DNA from: Massospora cicadina
Lineage: Eukaryota > Entomophthoromycota > Entomophthoromycetes > Entomophthorales > Entomophthoraceae
DNA: 64,000 nucleotides
Assembly (NCBI GenBank): GCA_022478985.1
Contig: JAKSZP010017503.1
Location: 1 to 64,000, forward strand
Reading direction: 5' to 3'
Every line of letters starts with the position of its first letter. Within the stretch, counting starts at the first letter, position 1. Made by a program: the position numbers and the translations under genes. Below the pieces are notes generated by a model. The model did no database searches, was not told the DNA's origin, and was given only the letters and a program-made list of their open reading frames with translations. This document shows positions 23,365 to 33,327 of this stretch, piece after piece.

Positions 23365-23574
23365 TCAACAGAAAAACAACAAAAGGCAGGCTAACAACTG
23401 ATCAGTCATATGGAAGATGGTAATCACTGCATCACCCATCTCGATGAGGAGGTCATAAATGGCCAGAAACAACGGATGGTTGATTGTGTTAGGGAGACGG
23501 CAGATAAAATTTAGACTGGCCAGCCAGTCAGAATGCAAAAGCATCCAAAGGGCGAGCCAGAATGCCAGGGACAT
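23365..23574 (-). pseudogene. GypC U5-internal ORF (70 codons) crossing the 5' LTR edge
   Basis: The minus-strand frame begins inside U5 of the 5' LTR (MSLAFWLALWMLLHSDWLAS), passes the LTR edge at 23487 and the putative primer site, and continues as INHPLFLAIYDLL in the internal region. GypB has a parallel ORF (38866-39234: SAFWFAIQVLWHLGWQASL, then IDQPLFLTI). The peptide is strongly hydrophobic and lacks gag motifs. A further leader frame at 23368-23252 joins, across GypD, to 16319-16131. It is probably the start of the first translated ORF of the element, now decayed. Confidence 0.5.
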
Positions 23575-24773
23575 TGTTGCTTGAATGACTTTATAATAGG
23601 CTGGGAGCTAAACAACAACAGAGTGCCAATGGACTGCAAATGTAGAAAAATAACCTGGTGAAAACCCAGGCAGTTGTGACCCCAGGTCAAATGGGCTGAG
23701 GTATAGGGAGTCTCAAGCTTGGGGAGAATTCATAAAGGCCTTGCCATAATAGGCCCAAGTGACTATGGTGGGGTCAAAGCTAATAATATGACCAGGGAAA
23801 CCCAGTCAATATGCAGGCCGTGGGGCCTCATTTCAATTGTCAAGGGGATTCATCAAGAAAAATATGAACTTAAATAATTAATTTTGAGCATGGGAAAATT
23901 TTTAATGGGACTTAAAGATAATAAGAATCAACCACCAATTTTCCAGTGTGTTATGACTGTTTAAATAGACAATCAATTTGGGGAATAGCTTGGGAAAATG
24001 TGGAACGAGGCCCTTGAGATTCGTCCTAATCTGGCAAACTTTAGAAATGAGGGGGGAAATGGGTTAATTTAAACTGACTTCAAAATTATTGGTGGCAGTC
24101 TGAGTCACTTTCAGTTCATCCAAAGATGCCCAAATTGCAGATTTTCTGCAGTTCCACCAACTGGAGTGATGGCGTCTCGCCTAAGAGGCAGTGGGAACCT
24201 CCCAAGACCACCCCACATAAGGAAGTCCCAAGAGGTCAGGAATGGGTTTGGGGTGCCCAACCCACCAGCACCCAGTCACTCCAGCGTCCATTTGACCGAA
24301 CGGGAAATATTGTATGAAGATTTTGAAGTGTCCAGGAAGGGTTTCAAACTGTCAGCTACATTTTCAATGGCCTGGTGCCAATGGTGAGCTTTGCCAAAGA
24401 TAAGACATTAGATGCTATGTTTGCCAAAAGTACGCGCCTGTCAGGCTTTGTTGCTGAGGGTTTAGGGCTCTCATGCTTTGATGCCAAAGTCTTGTTGCCC
24501 TTGACTTTATTTGTATCTTTCATCCCAAGGGAATGCCAGCTTCCCAATACAACAGCACAAATTCCCTTGATACGCCTACTAATTTGGCTGAAGTCAATAC
24601 TGGGACAGGTGATGGGGACCTTTAAGGATGAGAAGTTACCAAACGCTCATCTACCACATGGGCGAGGTCATCCTATGAGATGAGAGGGGAAGCTTGCCTT
24701 CTAGGCCTCTTTTTTGACAGGAACGGTAAAGTCACCTGGTCCAAGTGGAGGGGGCGCTCCCCTCAGATTTACA
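23487..24773 (-). repeat. 5' LTR of GypC (C-type)
   Basis: 1287 bp; on the minus strand TGTAAATCTGAGG to CCCTAACA. U3 (24773 to about 23935) carries the LTR portion of the 3' ORF (for example the blocks at 24547-24356: PKPSATKPDRRVLLANIAS). R-U5 follows. GCTCC duplication at 24774-24778. Confidence 0.9.
23926..23967 (-). promoter_or_regulatory. GypC promoter core and self-priming sequence
   Basis: On the minus strand, TATTTAAA (23967-23960) is followed about 30 nt later by TGGTTGATT (23934-23926). The internal sequence one base past the LTR, AATCAACCATCC (23485-23474), is complementary to that start region: nine exact pairs, more with one mismatch. TATA spacing and complementarity together suggest that transcription starts here and that the RNA 5' end primes cDNA synthesis, as in Tf1/sushi elements. 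Inferred from sequence only. Confidence 0.55.
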
Positions 24774-25266
24774 GCTCCCACAAATTAATGATTCTCCCCC
24801 CATTGTTTAATAATGATTCCTCAATAACAACCTTCCTTGTGAGTTGACTTGTTTAATAAAACCCTGTTAGTTTTTTTCATTTTTGCATGGTCCCTTGGAT
24901 GAACCTGTGCGCAGACCTCCTCAAGAAATTCTCCAACAATATGGGACATTTTATATTATTTAAATTAATGATAGAATATGATGCACAATTGAACTGTCCC
25001 AGTACCCTCCATATTGAGGCACCCAAGCACCCAACACTGATCTGCACTTGATTATGGAAATCTCCTTGGGATCAAACCAATTTTATATCATTTATTTATC
25101 TAGTTATATATTCTGTATTTTACACCCTGTCTCTGGGTCCCTGTGCTCCGGCACCTTCTGAGGTGCCTTGTTCCCACCCTTACTAGCAAATAGTTCCTTT
25201 GAGTTGTGGCTGTGCATCCTGTACCGCTTCTCTAGAAACAAGTGAGTTACATATATTCTCTTAACA

Positions 25267-25860
25267 CTCAGGTCTCATTACTAACATTTTATTGGATAGA
25301 TTATTTGGTTTACTTGGGCCTCATTGATGGCATTTTAATGGTATCAGTGGATGCACCCCGCTAGTTGGGTTGCCCATTAGTGGGAGTTTTGTTTTTTTTT
25401 CTTATAAAATTTAAGTTACTGTGGGATGTCATCTCAATAAGTTATTTTCTGCTGATCAGGATTAACTTTTGTAACTGTAGCTGTTATAAGTCACATGTAC
25501 TGCTCTATCTAGGGTATTAGGTGTAAACTAAAAAGGTGCTTTTGCTAATTATACCATCCACTTTTTCTAAAAAAGTAATAATAATGTACAAAAGATTGTA
25601 AGGATTGGTGTAGAAATCGGTCCAGTATCTGACCTGTAGTTTAGTATGTAAATTAAAATGGACCAGAAGCAATGGATTTCAATTGTGGGACTAATACATC
25701 ACCATATGAACTTAATTCTGGCATTAGTGAAGCAATAGCTACAAATCAAAGTTTGACTTGATAAATGTCTTATGGCCGGGGGTGTATATTCAAAATCCAC
25801 ACAAGTATGAGATTATAGTGTGATGAGCTTAAATCATTATATATACCTATTATTTTTCAT
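25267..25860. other. Non-coding AT-rich spacer
   Basis: No gene, LTR end pair or recognisable motif seen. If A3 was a 5' LTR this could be its decayed leader. Confidence 0.4.
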
Positions 25861-26105
25861 GATTTATCCAATAAAATCAACTAAATTTGATAAAATAAAT
25901 TATAGTAGATGGTGATCAGTTAATTAGCATAGATTGACCAATAAAATTAACTAAAACTAAAAAACCAATTATTGTAGATGGCAACCAGTAAATCTAGCAC
26001 TAATTGCCCATAAAAACATAAAAAATTTAATTAAAATAAGTTATAATAGATGGTGATCAGTTAATCTAGCATAGATTGACCAATAAAATCAACTATATTT
26101 AATAA
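25861..26105 (+). repeat. Minisatellite, about 70-bp period, three copies
   Basis: The unit contains tagatggtgatcagttaat, then agattgaccaataaaat. The phrase tagatgg recurs at about 25906, 25975 and 26047 (spacing 69 and 72). The middle copy is the most diverged. The following 26106-26157 is AT-rich. Confidence 0.8.
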
Positions 26106-26279
26106 AATTACTTTTTACATGATGAAAGATACTATATATAATATATAAATTTAAAATTTATTGCGGGGAAGGCCAACCTGAGAAAGGACACTTCCAAAAG
26201 TAAACATGAAAGAAAACGAAACTTAGTAACAGGGAAGGCACCCCAGAGAAGCTAATGCTGTCACCTGTTGCCAGCGGGA

Positions 26280-29200
26280 ACGCCACTACTGGGAGGGGGG
26301 TCACGTGTATAGGGGCAGGCGCTACTATTGAGCACGTGTGTAGGAAGGGGTCTGAGTTGATGAACCAGACTGGGAACCAGGATGAGACCAACTGGCGGCG
26401 ACGTGGTGGGAGGTATCCAAATATCCACACCTGAAAGTGGTCCACTAAGTGCGACTGGAACCGGTGGACAGCTTCTTAAAGGGTGGGGGTGGAGCCTGAT
26501 ATGGCAACCAAGATAATCGTGTGGATAGTCCACATGGCAATTGTGACCACCAAAGCATGGAGGGAGGGTGGAAGAGGGGAGTCTATTAATAAAGCAAACA
26601 TATTCCTAGACAAACTGAAGGGCTGTGCCTGATCCTGGCAATTAAGACGTTGTACCTCTCACCATATTGCTTTAGATGTAGGGCACTTTTTCAGGCGGTG
26701 AAACAGCGTTCCATACTGGCCTCACATGACACAGGATGAGTGTAAAGTGTTAGAGCGTTCGGCGGTATGGTACACCCTTCTCATGCAGTGCCACACATGG
26801 GAACGGATCTGAGGCTGTGAAAGAGGGTGGTGGGCGTACTTCCAAATGGTTTTATGGGTATCAAGGGGATAGGGGATGTTCATCATGTCCAGGTAGTCCA
26901 CCCTGGACAAGGTATGGGGCCTCATGGGTATCAATCCGTTCAGAATAGGTAGTCCCTGTACCTTCTGGGTGAACTGAGGAGAGGGGCACCCCCTCTGGGC
27001 TGTGTGCCCACAAATATGAATTCTCCACTCAGCGCTCTGCATGGAGAGGAGGATCCATTTGAAGTGTGGTGTTGTCCCATGTGGACCTGCTGCCAAAAGA
27101 TGGGATGCCAGATATTTCAACAGAGAGTGTGGGTGGGACAAGTTGGTGAGTCCCAGGGCGCGGGAGAAGTAGCAGGCTGCGCGGGACCAATATTGGGCTG
27201 AAACTGAAGGGTTGGTAACGGCAGCGATCCAGGTGCCAAGGATTTTGGCAGCATGGGCCTCAAAGTTGAGCAGGCCCATACCTCCACTATGGCGAGGGCC
27301 AAACGTGACCTCCAGTCGCATTGGCGGTGGGCAGCCCAACCAAAGCCACCCTTGCAGAAGGACATACAGTGATTTGAAGAAACTTGGGGAGAAAGCGATG
27401 GCGTGGGCCCCAAACCAAACTTTGGAGAGGAGCATAGAGTTGGCTTATACAACTCTGCCAGTGAGGGAAGTAGGATGGGCTCTGAGGGAGGCTATGCGTT
27501 TTGTCACGTTGCCCAGAATATGGTTTTCCATCACCGTTGAGGCATACCCGCCTGCCTCCAACCACACCACCAAATGGCGGACCAGGACAACGGTAGGAAT
27601 TGACACAAAGGGGAGCACAAGTGGGGCGTTGTGGGGTGGGCAGGGTTTCCAGCGCGTGCGCTAGATGATGGGGCGGATTGGAAACAGAGCGCTGAGGCCC
27701 AGCGGGCTTGATACCAACCAAGTAGAATGATTCTGGTTTTGGAGGCATTAAGTGCAGCATTACTGACCCTGGAGTAAACCTGGATAAAAGCTTTAAGCGC
27801 ACATGCATCATGATTATTGGACACCCCAACCACACAGTCATCAGCAAATGCCAACATTTGACTGGGTCTTGGCCTTACACATGGACCCCAGTAAGGCGGG
27901 TATTCACGTTTTGAAGAAGTGGGTCAAGGCTGAAGTTATATAAGAGTGGGCTAAGAAGGTCCCCTTGGCGTAGGCCCCTTTGAGGGCGTACTACATCCGT
28001 GAGAAAGCCAGGGACACGCACAGCCATTGTGGCGGATTCCGTCAGCAGCATCACCCAGTTTATTAAGCGGGGGGTAGGCGGAATTGATGGAGGCAGGCCC
28101 TGAGGTAATCCCAGTTAACTCTATCATAGGCCTTCTGTTGGTCTAAAAATACTAGTGCATCAGAGGCCGTGGACTGACAGGCGTTGGCCACGGTATGTAT
28201 GTTGTCTTAAATCGACCTTCTGGGTATACAACCAAATTGTTCTGGGGAAATGGTGGCAGAGGCTACAATCCCTAGACGGTTAGTCATAATTTTAGTTAAA
28301 ATTTTTGTATCCGTGTTAGTAAAGAAATAGGGTGCCAGTTGGCTAAGTCTAGCTTATCCCCTTTTTTGAATAGCGTAATGGTGAAGGCCTCTTGCCCTCC
28401 TGGTAGGAGGCGCGTTTCCAAAAGGCACTGGTTAAGAGAGGCAAGCAACAATAGGGATATAACCTTGTATTACTTCTTATAGAACTCATAAGGAATGCCA
28501 TCAAGGCCTGGGTATTTCCTATACAGTGCACCGCGGACGGCAGACCAGAGTTTGTCTAGAGTAATCAAATTCATCAACTCTGGAAAATGGGAAATGGTGC
28601 GGATGTGTGCACTAGGGAAAAAATTTTCTTTTCAGCAGGCAGGATTGGTTTAGATTGATACAATTCAGAGTAATAGTTTTGTATCTCGATTGTCACTTTG
28701 GCTGGCATGTCCACTACGGAAGTGTCTGGCCTTCACACCTGTGTGCAGGCCAAGCTCTGGCGTGGTGCAAAGAATTTTTGAAAAAAGTTTGAGAGCTCGT
28801 GTCACCCACTTTGATGTGTTTAGCTCTGTACTGAACACAAACCCGATGCTTGTGTTGTCTCTCAAGAGCGTTAAGGTGGGCGGCTACTTCTGCCACCTGC
28901 AACCCCAAGCAGGGCTGTAGCATGTGGCGGGGACGTTGGACTCCAGGTGGGCCAACTCTGTCAGAGCGTGCGAGATGACCACCAAGGCAGACCGTGAGTG
29001 GTGGGAGGAAAGGTGGCGAGCCTGGCAGACTGTGTCCACATTGAAGGCAGACCAGGTGGATAAAGGATCAGCGCAAAATGGTGCAATAATTCCGGAGCCA
29101 TGGTTGCAGATTCCACCCACAAGGAAAATCTCAGTGACGCGATTTCAGCCGGGCAAAGTTTGCACTAGCTTGGAGCCCAAGCAGCTGGGTTGGATAAATG

Positions 29201-29877
29201 GAAGGATATCAAAACCATCCTGTGGTCAGAGAAATCGATCTTTGTCATGGTGAAATGGGAAATTTGGTTATGAAATTTCAACAGCGTGAGCATAAGGTCG
29301 ATGCAGGACATGGACCTTAACTGGCTGTTGTGGATGTGGGGGCGCGACATGTTTTTAAGAAGTAGAGAATGATGTGGCAAAGTTTTGACCAACCCTAGGG
29401 TGGCCTTGAGGATGTGGAGTTCAATGTGTCCCTGTGGTGGCGAAGGTGAGAAAGACCAATGGTCAGTATATGAGTTCAACCAACAGTTCATGTCGCCAAT
29501 GACAAAAGGGTCAGGGGCAATGGAATGGAATTGACCGATGAGAAAAATTCCCTACATTCTCGTGCACAGGTTGAGGTGTAAATGTTGACAATAGCGTGCA
29601 CTTTGTCAGCCCATGAAAAAGTGACTATGAGGATGTGGCCACTAAGGAAGGATTCAGACAATAAAAATTTAAAATTATTGTTCTTTCAAACAACACTCCA
29701 CAGTGCTTGGACCAGAAGGAGAGGGAAGGGAGGAGCATGATTTTCCATGTTTCCTCAAGAACTGCGTGGACAGTGGGTCTCCTGAATAGCCAGGATATCC
29801 ACGGGTAAATTTTATTGTAAAAAACTCAGTTTTCTAGCCCTGGACGGCGAGGCCTTGAGTCAAGTGATGTTCAACAT
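26280..29877 (-). pseudogene. L1a ORF2: endonuclease, reverse transcriptase, zinc-binding C-terminus
   Basis: Starts near 29877 (MLNIT, then a stop, then LKASPSRARKLSFLQ), an apurinic-type endonuclease start. The endonuclease end is at 29491-29165 with KIDFSDHRMVLISF (the SDH motif). The RT catalytic motif reads MLAFADDCVVGVSNN at 27857, followed by SNAALNASKTRIILLG. The frame 27435-26722 (237 codons) covers the thumb and tail (GPRHSGGMGLLNFEAHAAKI ... AEWRIHICGHTAQRG) and ends near the C-terminal zinc region. The element nicks target DNA and reverse-transcribes its own RNA there. Several stops and frameshifts, but FADD is intact. Confidence 0.88.
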
Positions 29878-29990
29878 CCCTAAAGTATAGGCTCACCCCA
29901 TCACACCTTAGGTGTGAGGGGAAGGGCACCTGAGCCCTTCAGCCTTCTTATGTTCTTCACAGCGCTTGTTGGCGCCTCAGATATATGACG

Positions 29991-31316
29991 CTATGTAATT
30001 GACAGTATGGGTAGCCTTAGCAGTTGGGTCACATTGGCTTTTGCCTTCGCTTTTTTCCCCACTGCAGGATGAGATTTTTGCAGTGCGTGCATTTTCAGTG
30101 CACCAATGCTTGGAAGTGAAATGTCAGCAGAAAAGTTGGAGACCACTTTGGTTCCAATCAAAGCTTGGGAGCATTGGTCAGATGAAACTGACTTGCCCAT
30201 CAGGATTTCAGCTTGGGCGGCCCAATTGGCTTGGGCGTCCCAACCTGATTGGTTGAGGGATTCATGAGCTGCTTCCACTGTGAAAGTCTCAATGTCCACC
30301 CAGAGCTGGGAGGGTGGGATAGCGGAAGTGGTCTTGGCTGCCTCCTTGGCTGCCGCCTTGTGGGCCTGTTTGGCCTTCTTCTGCTCTTAAGGGGATATTA
30401 GCTTTACTAGTAAGTAGCATCCCTGCGCTCCCCACGGGAAGGCTGCCTTTGTATCGGCAGTCAGTTCATAATGGGCTTTACCTCCGCCCATTGAATGCAA
30501 GAGATGCTCTTGATATGTGATGCCCTCCTTAGTGGGGAGGTGTGGGCCTTGTGGCCAAAAGCGCTACAGAAGGCGCAGATGGGAGGTTCACTGTCCACGG
30601 TGACCCTGAAAGGGTGGGTGGCATGCCCCACGATGTTGACAAAAGTGATATGCAGGATTTGGGTTAGATCCTTCACTATCCCCTCAGCTGGGGTTAGGAC
30701 TGCAATTGCTTTGCTGGTGCACAGGTTTGGCATTAGCATAAAGTGCTGCATTTAAAAGGATTGTATTTTGCCATATATGGCGAGCCCGGCCTTCAGGTGT
30801 TGTTTGAGTATGGTGTGATTGACCATATTGGGCAGAAAGTCTAAAGTGACAAGAATTTTTTAAATTTTGTCCATTGGGTGCACTTAGTTTTGATGACCTG
30901 CTGACCATCCGGGAGGTCTACTATAATGCGCACTGTTGCAGCTTCATCCACTGCTTCCTTGCTCTCAAAACCAAGACCCAGCCAACCGCGTGGCATGGAA
31001 TGAGGTGCAACGTACACCACGTTCAGGAGATGAGTGTATGCATCCCCACAAAACTTTTCCCAAAGTGCTGTCTGCTGAATATCCAGAAATACCCATAATC
31101 CATGTTCCACCAACAAGAGTGGTTGAGAGTGCAGCGTATTGATGTACTGGTTGCATTGCACTTGCCAAGCTAAAGTTTTGCTGGGGAGATAGTTACCGCC
31201 AGATTTTTTTCAAGTTTATCTATTCCTCCAGGTTCAATGGGGCATTTGCAAACTTTGGATGTCATGAGGCCAAAACCTGTGCCCTTGACCTTACTTGCCC
31301 AACTGATCCCTGACAT
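29991..31316 (-). pseudogene. L1a ORF1
   Basis: The ATG at 31316 (MSGISWASKVKG) resembles the LINE-B ORF1 start. Pieces at 31161-30841, 30751-30461 and 30299-29991 follow in changing frames. The zinc knuckle reads CAFCSAFGHKAHTS, with the last Cys replaced by Ser. The tail is lysine/alanine-rich (KKAKQAHKAAAKEAAK). The role would be RNA binding in the LINE RNP. Confidence 0.8.
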
Positions 31317-31449
31317 GGGCGTCAACTAATCTCTTCAGTGAGATTATCAAACTTTTTACTAGACTTGAATTGAATAAATGTTGCAAAAGTGATTGCAACG
31401 AGAGAGAAAAGCTTTTGTCAAGATATAATGAATTTTTATATATAATATA

Positions 31450-31582
31450 AAAAATTATTTTGAGGCAGGTCAACCTTGGGACAAATATACCACACCTAGA
31501 AAGTTTTCTAGCCAGTACAGGTTCCAAACTCAAAACCTGCACTAGGGGTGGAAGCAGTTTTACCCGCTCATCTAACCACCCT
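31450..31582 (-). mobile_element. Probable tRNA-related SINE with a LINE-like tail
   Basis: A 133-bp insert between 17-bp direct repeats tttttatatataatata (31433-31449 and 31583-31599). On the minus strand it begins with a tRNA-like part: TGGTTAGATGAG resembles an A box, and CAGGTT ... AACCTG forms a perfect six-pair stem around a degenerate B-box-like loop. It ends with CCCAAGGTTGACCTGCCTCAA, close to the LINE-A 3' end CCCATGGTCGGCCTTCCCCAA (16 of 21 by eye). This fits a SINE that borrows LINE machinery through a shared tail. The flanking repeats are AT-rich, so they are weaker evidence than usual. Confidence 0.5.
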
Positions 31583-31599
31583 TTTTTATATATAATATA

Positions 31600-32750
31600 T
31601 ACAATGATTTTATATATAATAGTGAGGGTTAAAAATTTGTCTATAAATATAGTGACTTTTTTAATAAATTTGAAAAAAGAACCACTTCAAAAATATATTG
31701 ATTTTTTGGAGGGAAAAGAAAAAGGAGGGGTGAAAATATTTTCTGTAAAAAAGAACTAGCTTCAAAAAAATGGAAAAAATATTTATTAAAACTGAGGATG
31801 CTCGCTTGATAAATATAATCCTGCACACTTAATCAGAATAAAGTTCACCCAAATGATCCTCAACTTTGCCAGTGTCTTACAGTATTTTGACCTTTCAGAA
31901 GCTCATTAGGTGTATTCAAATAATCCCAACTCTTCTGGTCAATTTTGGGCTTAATTTTCCCTTCATATTCAAAAACTTTTACCAAGGAAAGCAAAGGTAC
32001 AAGCTGTGGATTCTGAAAATCCAGCCTGTTGACACTCTTCAAAAGAGACTCTGGATAAAAACCAGTAAAGAGAATATATAAATTATAATCTTTTATTAAG
32101 ACAATAGTATTCAATGATTATTCATTAGGTCAGGCACCAGAATTTATACCTCTAGGGCATCCCCTGGCCACATTTGAGCACACAATTTCAAAAGATTATT
32201 TTCCACCTCAGTTCAGCCCTTAAACTGATATGACTATGACTTATTGCTAGGTTTTTTGGTGGTAAAATACTCTCATATTTGGGAAGATTTCAGGGACAAA
32301 AATTGCAACAACAAGCATGAAAAATCGTCCTAGGATCATCTCAATATGAGTTTTATCATACTACTGACAAAATACTAGTTCTGAGAAATTTTGGCATCGA
32401 TTTAAGTAAATGATGCACCTTTAATTGGGATATCAGCAGGCCTCTATTGATAGCACTAGGTACTCCCATTCAGGCAGTTCATGTGCAAGTGCTATTGTGC
32501 TGATTAGGAGGATTGTCATATGAAATTGCCATAGGGTGAAAAATTAATTACGTTTTTTATGTCTATTTGTCCATGAGATTTTTAGACGTTATCTTTAGGT
32601 CAATAACAAATAATTTCTTATGGTGTAAAGTTGAAATTGTTCCTGATTAGTCAGAGCCAGTTGCCAAGTTTAGTTGCAGTGATAATTGGCCTGAATGTGC
32701 AAGTGTATTTGGCCCTAGATTATTGATAATATAATTGAATTGACGGTGAG
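31600..32750. other. AT-rich spacer without recognised genes
   Basis: Short open frames only (for example 31860-32114 on both strands), with no domain and no similarity to the other repeats in the window. Confidence 0.4.
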
Positions 32751-32900
32751 ATAATCAGTCCAAGCCGAGTTATTGCAATAGGCTTTGATCAGAGTATTAG
32801 CTTGAGCATTGGGAGGATAATCAGCCCAAACCATGTTATTGCAATAGGCTTTAATTAAAGTATTAGCTCGAGCATTGGGAGGATAATCAGTCTAATCTGT
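32751..32900 (+). repeat. Minisatellite, 66-bp period, about 2.2 copies
   Basis: ataatcag recurs at 32751, 32817 and 32883. The unit includes ttattgcaataggcttt, agtattagct and gagcattgggagg. Spacer 32901-33054 shows nothing further. Confidence 0.85.
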
Positions 32901-33327
32901 AGGTTGTCAAAGTGTTTATTTTTGGGTCAACCACCAGAATCTGACGATACCCTCCTTTAAAAAAAATTAGGAGTAAATCTTCAAAAAGGCTCTAATAAAG
33001 TATGAAATAAATGAGGAGTTATGAATTTACTTAAAAACACATTAACTGCCATACTGATAGTAAATAGTTATATAGAGTTTAGACTGGCCTGCCAGTCAGG
33101 ATGCAGAAGCACACAAATTGTAAGCCAGAATGCCCAGGGCATTGCTGCTCAAATGGCATTTATATATTTGGGCAGATAAGTACCAATGGATCCCCAACTG
33201 GCCTCAAATGTAAAAAACAACCCAGCCAGAAACCAAGCTGTTGCAGCCCCAGGGCCAATGGGCCTAGGCGTAGGGAGTTTCATAACTGGGGGAAAATTAT
33301 AAAGGTCTTGACATGAAAGGCTCTAGT

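Larger units (their letters stand above)
3458..24773 (-). mobile_element. GypC: Ty3/Gypsy chromovirus, minus strand, doubly interrupted
   Basis: Paired LTRs at 23487-24773 (5') and 3458-4747 (3') bound the element, and a perfect 5-bp duplication GCTCC flanks it (3453-3457 and 24774-24778). Internal order on the minus strand is a short ORF, protease, RT, RNase H, integrase, chromodomain, then a further ORF entering the 3' LTR. That order is typical of chromoviruses. Two plus-strand Gypsy elements are inserted: GypA1 at 6770-14618 and GypD at 16320-23246. Without them the element is about 6.5 kb. It is full of stops and frameshifts and cannot encode intact proteins. No capsid or zinc-knuckle gag was found before the protease. 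Confidence 0.9.
3057..25266 (+). repeat. Diverged A-type LTR (A3), split by GypC
   Basis: Two pieces, 3057-3457 and 24779-25266, join at the GypC target site to give an LTR of about 0.89 kb. The left end TGTCATGGTTACATGACAT matches the start of the A1 and A2 LTRs, and the right end ctcttaaca matches their ctccttaca end. The A-type U3 reading frame is still recognisable around 3060-3240 (II-x-GT, then LPDL, then LD-x-CWVQ). No 5-bp duplication is visible around the joined LTR (atcaa on the left, ctcag on the right), so it may be a remnant of a rearranged element rather than a clean solo LTR. It is the oldest layer of this nest. Confidence 0.6.
26158..31316 (-). mobile_element. L1a: near-full-length LINE, minus strand
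   Basis: Contains a 3' tail at 26158 (minus: GGTTGGCCTTCCCCGCAATA), ORF2 with endonuclease, RT and C-terminal zinc region, and ORF1 with a zinc knuckle. About 5.2 kb. The 5' limit is placed at the ORF1 start codon (31316); the true 5' end may lie slightly beyond and no duplication was found. The layout fits fungal LINEs of the Tad1/L1 type, but the clade needs a phylogeny. ORFs are broken. Confidence 0.88.

Noticed and set aside
27212..27664. Plus-strand open frame of 150 codons across L1a
   Set aside because: It is the antisense shadow of L1a ORF2, whose motifs are on the minus strand. The same applies to 47649-48140.
32700..32900. CRISPR-like array in the 66-bp repeat
   Set aside because: Repeats are contiguous with no unique spacers, only about two copies, and the sequence is eukaryotic.
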